Of a DNA stretch of 64,000 bases, positions 36,814-47,305 are shown piece by piece. The first letter of the stretch is position 1. The number at the start of each line of letters is the position of its first letter. Position numbers and translations under genes: made by a program. The notes below the pieces were generated by a model, which made no database searches, was not told where the DNA came from, and saw nothing but the letters and a program-made list of their open reading frames with translations. Source of the DNA: Moringa oleifera (taxonomy: Eukaryota > Streptophyta > Magnoliopsida > Brassicales > Moringaceae); the NCBI GenBank assembly GCA_021397835.1, contig JAJFZO010000433.1:434001-498000 (forward strand). Direction: 5' to 3'.

Positions 36814-37584
36814 GTGAATGCTTAATAATTTATGCTATTGGTTAAAATAAAAAACTTCAATTTAAGTACTTAAAGTTTCACATTTAGTTTTTTATTTTAC
36901 CAAAATATCAATCTGCAAACTTATATTGCATTTTTTTGTGAATCAATTGTTTTATTAGCTTATTCTGCATTTTCTAAATCTAATTTTATATTATAATAAA
37001 CTAAAATTTGATAATTATATTTATTATGCAAGAGTGTGAGAAATATGAAAAGATATACATATTAATTGTTTATATTCATAAAATTTTTAATTATATGCTA
37101 TAAACAAAACAGGACAATGTTTGCAAAAAAATAATTAATCAATTCTGAAAAATAAGATGTGATTTTTGACTTTCAATAGTGAAAATATTTTATTTTTGCT
37201 TGACATTTTCAAAAACTTCCCTCCAAAGCAAATTTTAAAAATCAAATTAGTTTTGTCTTATTCTAATGCCCTAATTTTCTTAGATTTGTTATTGCTAGTG
37301 CATATCACATGATGGAGACCATGAATCCGCGATCACAACCGTAGATCAAGGGGCCCCAAAATTAATCGAACGGTTTTTGGGGTCCTGGTAGAGGATGAAA
37401 CAGTGACAACCGAGTGGGTGATCACCGCTAGTCGCTAGGGTTGACAAGCTATCCATCCCCCTGGACCCCACCTGGAACTTTATCAAGCATTCATCAAGTG
37501 ATCGTGAACATTCGAGATGCGAGGTTCATGATTTCGAAATGGACACGCGTGTATCGTATTATCCTCAGCAATCATCGTCCTCAC

Positions 37585-37593
37585 CCTATAAAA
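37585..37593 (+). promoter_or_regulatory. TATA box of the small + strand gene
   Basis: CTATAAAAT lies about 105 bases before the ATG at 37693. A transcript starting near 37615-37620 would have a leader of about 75 bases including a GA run (37671-37688). This position argues against the longer open frame that begins at 37441. Confidence 0.6.
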
Positions 37594-37692
37594 TCCCGCT
37601 TATTTTACAGCACGGCAGCAGAGGAAGACAGAAGGGTGGAGCCAGAGGAGACGAAACCTAACCGTAAAAGGAGAGAGAGAGAGAGAGAAGGA

Positions 37693-37968
37693 ATGGCAGG
37701 CAGATGGGCCACGTCGGCATTCCGGTGGCTGGAATCGGAGACGTCGAACTTCCGTCGGCCGTTCGATTTGATGTACTGGAGTTGGGTCCCAAGAGGAGGA
37801 CAAATGGGATGGGACCCACGGAGGTACATGCGGGCATGGAGGTCGGAGCTCAGCTTCCTCTCTGTGATCGTAGACAACGTCATGTGGCGCCTGGTGACCG
37901 CGTTCGAGTCCGTGGCCCTTGTCTCCATGCTCTGCTTTTTCTTCCTCTTCTGTGGCTGCACCATTTGA
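37693..37968 (+). CDS. Small tail-anchored-like protein, unrecognised
   Basis: This single exon encodes 91 residues, with GC content and codon use clearly richer than the surrounding AT-rich DNA. I do not recognise the family. The N-terminal half is basic and rich in Trp and Arg (MAGRWATSAFRWLESE, YWSWVPRGGQMGWDPRRYMRAWRSE). The C-terminal 20 residues are strongly hydrophobic with three Cys (ending FFFLFCGCTI), consistent with one membrane segment at the very C-terminus, i.e. a tail-anchored layout. The frame is open upstream to 37441, but the TATA box at 37585 and the GA-rich leader support the start at 37693. The 3' region to about 38165 is also GC-rich and has a second open frame on + (37919-38164), whose role, if any, is unclear. 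No function is proposed. Confidence 0.7.
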   Translation: MAGRWATSAFRWLESETSNFRRPFDLMYWSWVPRGGQMGWDPRRYMRAWRSELSFLSVIVDNVMWRLVTAFESVALVSMLCFFFLFCGCTI

Positions 37969-39505
37969 AACGCGTAACTACATATCGCACATACATATGT
38001 ATACGCCGCCTAATTTCGTGTATGTACCTGCGGGTACGCTGAGGTTGCCGGAGTCGGACTTGTCAAAATCCGAGGTGGCGACGGCGGCGGAGGAATCTAT
38101 GTTGGCAAGGCTGGTGGTTCGAAGAATCTGGTTGGATGGAGCACGTGATGAGCAAGGCCCGTGATCTTCGCTGCAAATTTTGGGATTTAATTTTGTTTGG
38201 TAGTTTTGTTTCGTTGTGTGGGGTTTTGAGTAGTTGCAGTGTCTAGTGGTAGTCTCATGAGTGGGAAGGGGTAATTTGGTCATTTAATAAAGCTTATGTT
38301 GCTGTATATTACACTCAGATAGTTTGTTTTGTACTCTCTAGCAAGTTCCATAGTGCTTTTTAAATTAAATTGAGCGCCCCTTTTTCGGCGCCCTTTTTCT
38401 TTAACCTTTTTTGGTGGATTTTGTAATTCAATTCATGGTCAATTAAATAAATTTGAGAGTAAAGCTCTTATAAAATTTTTATTTATTTTATAATATTAAT
38501 TATATTTTTATATTTAAAAATAATAAATTAATTTTTTATATATTAATTTAAATTAAATTTGGTTAAATAATTTAAAGATTATCAGTATTTTTATTAAAAA
38601 TTTTATACAATAATTTTGATTTAAATTTTTTTATGAATGTAAGAAAATTTAGATTATCATTATAAAAAAAATTATAATTTTTTAAGTATTAAATTAAAAT
38701 TTTTAAAAATATCATAATTACTTAAAAAATTAAAAAATTTTTGGTGATTATAATTTGAATTTTTTTATATTTATAATAAATTTTAAATTAAAATTTATTA
38801 TATAAAATTTTTAAATTAATCCGTTAAGATTTAATTTATTATTTTTTAAATATAGAAGTTTAATTGATAACATAAAATAAATATAAATTTTTATAAAATT
38901 TTTATCTTAAATTTTATAATACATATTAAAAATATTAAATTATGTTAGTTTTTAAATAATTTTTAAAATTATTTTCTCGGTGTAAGTTTATATAAAAAAA
39001 TCTTTAATACCTAAAAATTTTAAAATTGTTTATAATGATTTAAATATTTTTATATTTATATGATTTTTATGTAAAATTTAAATTAATTTATGTTTTAAAA
39101 TAAAAAATAAACACAGATTTAAATAATTTTTTTATATTATTCATAGATTTAATTATATTTATAAATAATTAAAAATAAATAAACATATTGTAAATATATC
39201 AAAAAGTTAAATTCTTTTGACTAATTAGTAACAGAAGAAATTAGCGGAGCAAACAAGTGGGCTGGGCTGGTCAAACTATTGTTACTGCTACAACAGTTAG
39301 TATTACGGCCAGAAAATACCAAATCGGGTCAACGTGGCGAGGTACGCTCGGTGTTCAGCAAAAATGTTGAAGGTACATTGGAACCATGAAACGGTGCCGC
39401 TTGATTGGGGTTTAATCATCGCCGTCAAAAGGCATCCATAGCAGAACCAGCAGACTGAGGGAAGGGTTAAAGCCTGTTAGTTTGGAGGGAGGTAGCAGAG
39501 CGAGA
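37969..39505. other. Intergenic between two + strand genes
   Basis: The stretch 37969-38340 is the GC-rich 3' flank of the small gene. From about 38410 to 39230 it is very AT-rich without coding potential, similar in texture to 34050-37250. From 39240 on it is the upstream region of the next gene. Confidence 0.6.
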
Positions 39506-41791
39506 ATGTCGTTGAGGCAAATAATCAACAACGCCCGAGCAATTTCAACGATGTCTAAACCGAATTCAGCTCCCGGGTTCTCTAGATTCTTCTCCAAATC
39601 CACTCAATATGTTGGTACTGACTTTATTTGTTAGGTTTTTTCTTTTGCTTGTACAATTTCATTCTTTCTTTCTACGGAAAATAACAATAGAAATATTTAG
39701 GTTTTATAGGCATTTTTTTTTCAGAACTTTCCAGCAATAAGAAGTTTCAGATGGGCTTATAGCGAGGTAGGTTTATGAGGCTAAGTTGGAATACAGCTCC
39801 CTTACCTTTTATTGGTTATTGAGGAAGTGTAGGAAAGGGAAAGGAAAATTTTAAAAGGAAGTTCTGTTCTTTTGGGTACATTGATTCTTGTTCAGTTTTT
39901 TTTTTTTTTTTTCATTTGGATGTGGAAGAGCAGGTTGAATTAGTTCTCCTAATGTTCCTTAAGATCTGTTAATGAGAAGGTTTTATGTTATTTAGGTTTC
40001 TCTATATGGCAGATGGTATCCAAACAGTGCGTTAAAGTCATTTCAAGCAAAAGATTATGCTTTCTTGGTGTGCCAAATAAGTGATCATAAGAGTATGGGT
40101 TTACCAAAGAATTTCCTTCTGTTTGGCTGCTAAATTTCTGAGGAGACAGAATATAAGGAAATTGAATCTTATTTTGCATGTTATGTTAGTTACATGAAAA
40201 GAAATTGTGGAAGTAACTCACCTGGCCTAAACTAAATCAAATACACTAAGCAGGATTTACTGACAGGAGATGTTGTTCTTCTGATTTTGAAATGATTACT
40301 TTATTAATTCTCTCTCTCTCTCTCTCTAGCTTTTGGGGATTTTCGGCTTCAAAATTTTGGATGACAGGTTTGAGAGAGTAATCATTTTTCATTATTTGCA
40401 GTGAAGGTTGGAATTCCAGAGTTTCTGAATGGAATAGGTAAAGGGGTTGAAACCCACGTGGCCAAGCTTGAAACTAAGATTGGTGACATTCATAAGCTGC
40501 TCGTCACTCGTACCCTTAAGCTCAAGAAACTTGGTATCCCTTGCAAACATGTAAGTCTTCTCAATTCCTGACTGTGATATTCACCATATGCATGTGTTTA
40601 TTTGTTTAGTGTGTCCTTATGCAAAGTTTTCTTTGCTGTAGCTTATAATTCTTTAATTTGTTTACCTCCTTGAAATTTAAACTGCATTGTTTGTAGTTTT
40701 GAGAATTTATTCATGGATAAAATTTCATTTAGAAGTATCTTTATGGTTGTTAACAACAATGTTTGATTGTAGTGCTGATTACTTATTCGAATTACTTGCT
40801 TCATAAAATTATGTTAGGAATTCTTCATCCGGTGCTAGTTAGGGGAAATTGAAGCTCAAACTTATGGGAAGAGGAAATGATTTGAAAGGTGATTTTTGTT
40901 CCAGGTGGACAGCCTAAGTATCATGAATTGTAGATTGTTTGAATTGGCTGGGGAAAGATGTGAACCATTAGCTGTGATTTACTTTTCCTCCAAGTTACAT
41001 TTCCTTCGCCAGAGTGGCATAGGATTCATAAATCTTAGGGGCACTATCATGTCTCTGGATGAAATTTGTTGTCATGTTGCTGCTGTTCGTATGTTGTTCC
41101 TCCCAAGGGTGATGTAAACTTATTCGCTTCTTTTGGTCTAAAATTTGTAAAAGCTTCCTGCATTACTCCTTTCTAATGCATGGAAAAGGAAGATACATGT
41201 AACATAGGAAAAATTGACTTATGTCAGGCAAATGCGAGTATTTCACTGTATTTGTGGGTTATCATGTGCATGATTGGTTAGACCATGCAATTGCAAATTC
41301 CTCTGTGGGAAATATTTGCACGTAAGGATAAAGTTGTCTTGTGCATGGTTTGGTTCTTGACTGTGATGTTCAGGTTGTTACTCATGAATGTTTTCTTCAG
41401 ATCTTACTGTTATAGTGCTCAATTTTGATAAAATAATGTGACTCATCACATTGTATTTGCTTCAGTGCATCATCTGTCAACAATCAATTGGAAGGATAAA
41501 TGTTTTGACTGCCTATAGGACCAATTTTCACTGGTTGTGACTTGAGGAAACATTGAGCAGAAGGATACACATGTTGATAGGATTTAAGTTTCATAAACTT
41601 GTTTGCTTGATCGTAGTGGCTCGGACTTAGCTACTCTTCAGGACCTTTTGTTTTGTTCTGGACTTTCTTGCTTTTTTGGAGCCAATTTTGACTTTTACTT
41701 TTTGTTTTTGCAGAGAAAACTAATATTGAAGTACACGCACAAGTATAGGCTGGGACTATGGAGGCCAAGAGCTGATGCTGTGAAAGCCTGA
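39506..41791 (+). CDS. Small basic protein, probably mitochondrial (possible mitoribosomal component)
   Basis: Three exons, 39506-39614, 40402-40550 and 41714-41791, join in frame (phases 1 and 0, GT/AG ends) to 111 residues. The N-terminus (MSLRQIINNARAISTMSKPN, then FSRFFSKSTQ) has Arg, Ser and Thr but no acids for over 35 residues, typical of a mitochondrial presequence. The mature part is basic: an EFLNGIGKGVETH segment, an amphipathic helix with HVAKLETKIGDIHKLL and LKLKKLGIPCKH, and a C-terminus RKLILKYTHKYRLGLWRPR. The small size, strong positive charge and conserved-looking basic C-terminus resemble plant mitochondrial ribosomal proteins, but I cannot name the family, so that assignment is inference. 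A CT run lies in intron 1 (40309-40328). The exon structure is strong evidence that the gene is real. Confidence 0.85.
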
Positions 41792-44700
41792 TCAAATCTT
41801 GGGGTGGGTTGTCTTTTGATGGCCATTATTCTGTTGTTTTGTCCAATGCAAAATGATGTTGCTCGATAGTCTGTACTTCACTGGGTGGATGTTGCTACAG
41901 TTTTGGTCTCGGCATATGTAATCTTTTATCACTTAGTAGATTTCAATGGACAAAGTTCATTGTTTTATGTCAACCGGCTTAAATTTAGTGGAGATGAACT
42001 CTGCTCGAAATTTTGATTGGCATGCTTTCTGTCAATGAACTATCTTGCACTGAAGATGTGATTGGGGTCCTTTCTGACAATGAACTATCTTGCACTGAAG
42101 ATGTATGCTATGATATGCTGAAGAAATTATCTTTGATAGCCTATTAGGAAATAAAAGAGAACGTTGATTATCAGTTCAAAAATGTTACCGTGCCCTATCT
42201 GCTCTCGGTTTTCTTTTGTACATTGTTCTTTTATTCCTTGCGGACTTTAATCCTGCACTCTCAAGATGTCAAATTGAGCTATATTAGCTTGGACGATGCA
42301 CTCTCTTTTCCCCTATCTTTCAAAACCTCCATGTGTGAACCTGATTGCAGTGCAACCTGGCCGTGAATCTAATTCATTACTCATCCTGGTTGCTTCATTT
42401 TGATTCAGACCTGCACTTCACAGTGTATCAGATCTTTCCTCTGAATGTCTGATACCCGAATTCAGGCCCCTTTATATCATCTTAGTCCATCTTTGTGTCA
42501 TCATTTCTTATGCTTTATCTTTCAAGGACTCCATTATTCTAACGTTTTCAAGGACTCCATTATTCTATCGTTTGTCTGATCGGTGTTGGCTAACGCAGAC
42601 CTTAATTGTGCAATGGCTGCATCCACCAGAGATTGCCGCATCACCCACTCTTTTATCTGAATCAACACCTTCAATCTTAATTTCAAAAGCTTTACTTATG
42701 TTTTTGCAATGCGAGAGAAATGTCAAGTTTTTGCTTCTGCTTAGATGTGCTTGCATGACCAATGTTTCTTAACATCTCAATAACAAGGCTTTGATTATTA
42801 TGTGAAAAGGAAGCTAATAACAGAAAATTGGGTTGATATCAAAAATAATTTTTTTTATTGATTTAAATTGTACCAAACTTTTGAAAAAATATTAAAACAT
42901 AATAATTTAACTAAATAAATGATTAAAATATTATAAATAAACAAAAAAAAATTATCTAATGTGAACATGAAGAAGTTGCGTGAGCCCCTAAAGCGGCGGG
43001 GTAAAGCGATTGATAAGGGCTCCTTTTCAAGGGCACCGTGAAAACACACGTGTATAATGGTCATATGCCATTAAAGGGTATATGGTCCCAGCCCCAAAAC
43101 CAAAGAATGTAGATGTTGGGTGTGGACTCTTTGTCAGTAGACAAGGAATCACAAAATGATTATGAGGAGAGGAGCCCCTTGTGTGCCTGTAAGTGATGCC
43201 ACGCCTTTCATTATTCCACACCCACGAAAGCACAAAGGAAGGCTATCTGCCAAAATAGAACCTCAATTGATTTGCAATTTTGTCTTCTTCTTTTCTCTTT
43301 CAAATCAATAAGTCCATCTCCTGTTGCTGTTGGGGCATATGGGTGGTGGTGGTTGGACCTTTGCCAACTCAAAAGTGGGTTCTCTTTTGTTCTGTTTTGT
43401 TGGCTACATTCTCCTACCTTATTATGGGTTGATTGATTACCCTCTTCTAATTCAAGAATTAGGGGCTCGATTTTTGTCCATTATCTTAATTATAAAACCC
43501 CAATTAAGCCCAATGAATCAACAATTACGGCACACATGATTTCATTTGATTTGGGCCAAATTTGGATTTACTTGAGCTTCATTTCTTCGGATGAAAAGTA
43601 ACACAAGAAAAGATGTTGGAGATGAATAATATTTGTTAATCAAAGGCTGACCATGACTTTGCGTGTCAGACTGAGGATATCAGATTTTATATCAGTCTGT
43701 ATTTCATTGTGAATGTTGCTCATTTTGATGACGATTTATAAATAAAATCTTCATAATTTAAAAGGCATGTACAAAATATGAAGAGCGAATATAACTAATG
43801 GAGTGGATCATGAACAATACAGGACCTGCAAACTCCAATTTTGGAATGAAAATATTTATTTATACGAATATTGATCCTAGTGATAATAATTTGAGATTTA
43901 TTCGGAATCTGAAAATCCCGATTCCCATGTAGCAGTAGCACCTGAGGATTGTTGGTAGAAGATGAGAATAATGCAGAAAGAGAACTTGCAGATTTCTGTA
44001 ACCAATCATGAAGCCTTGATCTTTGTCTGCAAGTGCAATGGCCTCCCGTCCCATGCCATGCCAATATGGCAACCAATAGGTCACAACTAGGTGCCACCCA
44101 GATAGTGAAATGTGCAAAAACACGTGTTGCAACTTCACAAGATAACTTGAAAAATAAAAATAAAAATACCAACTTCATTTTTCATCAAGGAAGCATATTT
44201 ATTTACCGGATTATTTATTATATATTATGGTTTACAAGATTTCTTGTGGGTGTCACATCATAAAGTACTTAACTTTAGAATTTCAACTTAGTTAAGTAAG
44301 TTGACATAATAATTTGGGTAACCCCAATCAATACTCAATACCATTTAATTATCAATTCTCAATCTATTATGGAAAATAAAGAGAGGCATTACCGCAGCAT
44401 AATTTAACCCATAAATGTCAAGCAATTTAAATAAAATGTTCGAAATTTTGTCATATTCTGGCAAATTCGTATTAAAAATTTGAGAATCTCAAGCAAAAAA
44501 GTTTTAAAACTCAACAATTTTTGTAGTGTAAATGGTTAAATAATAATGTAATTTCAAAAATTATATTGATAATTAATCAAATGATAAAATTGTGTATGTT
44601 AATATCAAAGTAAATGTATCTTACATCATTATTATCATTGATTTTGAATATTATAAATAATAATCTTATATTTTTATTAACACAATTTTATGACATTTAA

Positions 44701-46015
44701 CTTTTTTTTTTTTTGGTTGCTGTCGCGCTACAAGACAAGAAGCATGTGAAGAAAAAGTATACACTAATAGATCCCCACATTCTTTGTCTTGTGATGTAGA
44801 GAGGCCCAACTAAGAAAGGATAACATGTACCTTTGGTTTACCTAATTCAGGCTCTTGTTTTGCCTTCTTTTGTTTAAAAAATCCTTTTGCACTTTTGACA
44901 ATTCGGCTAAGACCCAAGAAACAAATAGGCCACCTACCCTTCAATTCCCAGTCCTCAAATTGGAAACCAGTATTCCCAAAAATAAGAGAGATCAGAAAAA
45001 TGCACATCAAAATTATTTTTAAAACAAAACCTATTTTATTATTTTTATAATAGATAATTTTTTTCCTAATTTAAACATTATTATTTTTTTAAAAAAAATT
45101 GAGACGTTAAATGCATTCAAATCTGATTTTTATAAAAAAAATCAACAAAAATTCAAGTGTAGAGGAGAATGTATTTGTTTTTACAAAATTGAATGGTGAA
45201 TAAATTTGTGTGGTAGTTGCCTGTGAGAAAAGAAAAGAAAGTGTGTGTGGATCCATCCATAATGTTGTTAATTGGAAGCACATGCAGCCATGTGACGGAC
45301 AATACCTATCTCTCTCTCTCCACGTCTCCATGTGTTGTAAATGTAACGTGGGTTTTGCTAAGCCTACAGACCATGTGGGCCTTTCGATTTTAAACTTATC
45401 CTATAAAGAGCGAGACAGAGAGAGAGAGAGAGAGAAACCCATGGCCATCGCCCCATCTGTCCCAAACCAAGCAGTTCTCGACAGCTTGGCTTTCAATGCA
45501 CCACACGTGTTAGCTCTTTAATGGAGAAAGGCCACCCTCCAAACCTAACTCCAAACCTAGCTCTGCTATTTCCTCCAACCCACTATATTGTCTCTTTGTT
45601 CAAAACTCACATGCAACCCATTTGGGACGAACACCACAGGTCGGTGCCGTTCTTGAATGGTGGGGTAGGGTCACCCAGCCACATGCTACTGCTATACCTC
45701 CTTTTGTCTCTCTACTATTATTTCCCGCTTTTCTTTCCTGTCTCCTTAAATACCCCTGATTTTCATCCATACAATTTATGTTTATTATTATTTTTTGAAT
45801 TGATTGATTTATGATGAAATTCAAAAATATGGAAAGAAATACAGATATCGTTCATTAATAATAATAATAAAAAAGAATAAAGAGAAGGAAAATTGTGTAC
45901 AATAAAATACATGAATTTAGAAATCTCATAGAAATAAAAATAAAACATACAGGGAAGAAAAAAAAAAGAGTAATAACACCTGGAGCGATTAACAGGTTTG
46001 ACATTACATTCGGCT
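41792..46015. other. Intergenic, convergent 3' ends, with small duplications
   Basis: No gene is seen in these 4.2 kb; several open frames of 60-125 codons on both strands resemble nothing. Two local duplications are visible: TTTCTGxCAATGAACTATC-type copies at about 42025-42058 and 42072-42104, and TTCAAGGACTCCATTATTC copies at about 42522 and 42549. A GA run lies at 45416-45436. The part near 46015 is the 3' flank of the bHLH gene. Confidence 0.55.
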
Positions 46016-46666
46016 CTAGGAGTCCAAGTTCAAACTTGGATGGGGCCTAACTGCCGGCGGCGAGCCGGTTAGTATCCCCGTGAGAGCAGTCATGGCTCGG
46101 ACCTGCATCTCCAAAGCCGCTATATAATCGCTGGCTTCTTCTAGAAGATTCGAGAATGACAGTTTACGGCAACCGGGAACCAATCGGCTGAGAGTTCGAA
46201 CTCTCTTTTCCACAGGCGGCAACTTCCTACGTTTTTCTCTTGCCAGCTCTGGCTTCCTCACCCGGTTGCAGCCGGTGATCTTTGCTTTTTTGTGTTTCTT
46301 CAGTCCCGCCCTCAGTCGACTCGCGAGGATTGCGCGGCTCCATCGAGTCGTCCCCCTAGCGGAAGTAGCCAGGACGTTATCCGCCATCTCGCGAATTCCT
46401 CGTCGAGTGGAGTACCTCGTGGTCTCCGCCGAGGAAGAGCTGTGTCGAGTTCGGCGAAGAGCCTCGACGAGCTTGGAGGAGTAGATCTGTTGCTCTCTCT
46501 CCGTTCTCCATCTCTTCCCGCTCCGTTTCTCGTGATGGAGGTGGTACTGATTGCTGCCAACGCGATGCGTTTCACAGTCGTCCTCCTCCGTTTTCCTTCT
46601 CTTCTTCCCTCTCGATTCCGGTGACGTGTCCGTATTTGATTGGATAACCGGCATCATGGACGCCAT
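46016..46666 (-). CDS. BHLH149: Atypical bHLH transcription regulator (AIF / bHLH149 type)
   Basis: This single-exon gene encodes 216 residues. The arrangement of the bHLH147-150/AIF group is clear: a conserved N-terminal block RWRTEREQQIYSSKLVEALR, a middle block TRWSRAILASRLRAGLKKHK, and a C-terminal helix-loop-helix (VEKRVRTLSRLVPGCRKLSF, LLEEASDYIAALEMQVRAM, about residues 150-195). The region before helix 1 is basic (KPELAREKRRKLPP) but lacks the His-Glu-Arg spacing for E-box contact, so it probably does not bind DNA itself and acts by dimerising with other bHLH proteins. AIF proteins in Arabidopsis negatively regulate brassinosteroid-driven growth. Neighbour order supports the At1g09250 (AIF4/bHLH149) relationship (from memory). 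The intronless structure and high GC agree with this group. A GA run (47032-47053) and a G-box (47298-47305) lie upstream. Confidence 0.93.
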   Translation of the reverse strand: MASMMPVIQSNTDTSPESRGKKRRKTEEDDCETHRVGSNQYHLHHEKRSGKRWRTEREQQIYSSKLVEALRRTRHSSSSAETTRYSTRRGIREMADNVLATSARGTTRWSRAILASRLRAGLKKHKKAKITGCNRVRKPELAREKRRKLPPVEKRVRTLSRLVPGCRKLSFSNLLEEASDYIAALEMQVRAMTALTGILTGSPPAVRPHPSLNLDS

Positions 46667-47031
46667 AGAAAAAAAAAAACGATTAAAATAGCAACAAACA
46701 CACTTTCTCTCGTATCGTCCTCCGCTTTCTACCTTAAAAATCTCCCTCTCCTGCTCTCTCTTCCTCTCTGCACCTTAACAGAGCAGAGAAAGTGGAAAAG
46801 AAAACGGAAAACCCGAATATAAACCTACGGTTTGTCCACTCATCCAATTCGGACCAAATTGAATCGTTCAAGTCACTGACAACAGAGGCATCAATTCAGG
46901 CAACACAAAATAGCTTTCAACAAGAAGAAGAAGGGAAGGAAGAGAGAGAAGGAAGTTTTGGGTTTTCAAAGTCGAGGCTTCGTAGATGATATATAAACGA
47001 GAGACGAAAATAGGAACGGCTTATAATGTAA

Positions 47032-47053
47032 AGAGAGAGAGAGAGAGAGAGAG
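47032..47053. repeat. (GA)n microsatellite upstream of bHLH gene
   Basis: A GA run of about 22 bases lies roughly 370 bases upstream of the bHLH start; it reads as CT in the mRNA sense and may be in the leader or proximal promoter. Confidence 0.85.
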
Positions 47054-47297
47054 TTTAAAGGCAATTCACGGGAAACCACGCGTCAGTTGCTATGTCACAT
47101 TTATTGCGCTTTCGTCCTCTTCTTGGTTCCCAGCGACCAGGTACTTCCCCCTTTCATTTTTTCTCTCTTAATTTCTTTATTTATTTTCTAAATTTCTGAT
47201 TTATTATCATTATCATTATTTATTTGGTATTAAATTAATTATTATTATTATGGAATATACATAATGGTGAAAATTGTGTTTAAGCGTAAGAAATATT

Positions 47298-47305
47298 CCA
47301 CGTGG
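47298..47305. promoter_or_regulatory. Palindromic G-box upstream of bHLH gene
   Basis: CCACGTGG, a full G-box, lies about 630 bases upstream of the bHLH start codon. Such sites bind bZIP, PIF and BZR-type regulators. A link to growth control would fit the gene but is inferred from motif and position. Confidence 0.4.

Larger units (their letters stand above)
33832..37692. other. Importin-alpha promoter and AT-rich gene-free stretch
   Basis: The first few hundred bases are the importin-alpha promoter side. From about 34050 to 37250 the sequence is extremely AT-rich, mostly runs of A and T with phrases such as AAAATTTTTAAA, and without any convincing coding frame. It looks like decayed repeat DNA, including the inverted-repeat element at 36278-36813. 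Base composition returns to normal at about 37300, at the promoter of the small + strand gene. Confidence 0.7.

Noticed and set aside
37441..37692. N-terminal extension of the small membrane protein (start at 37441)
   Set aside because: A TATA box at 37585 and a GA-rich leader lie inside it; its translation has low-complexity RERERE sequence from the microsatellite.
43324..45521. Several 60-125-codon frames on both strands in the mito-protein/bHLH gap
   Set aside because: No motif, splice partner or composition shift supports any of them.
46292..46624. 110-codon open frame on + opposite the bHLH gene
   Set aside because: It lies fully inside the bHLH coding exon and its Ser/Arg-rich translation only mirrors that sequence.
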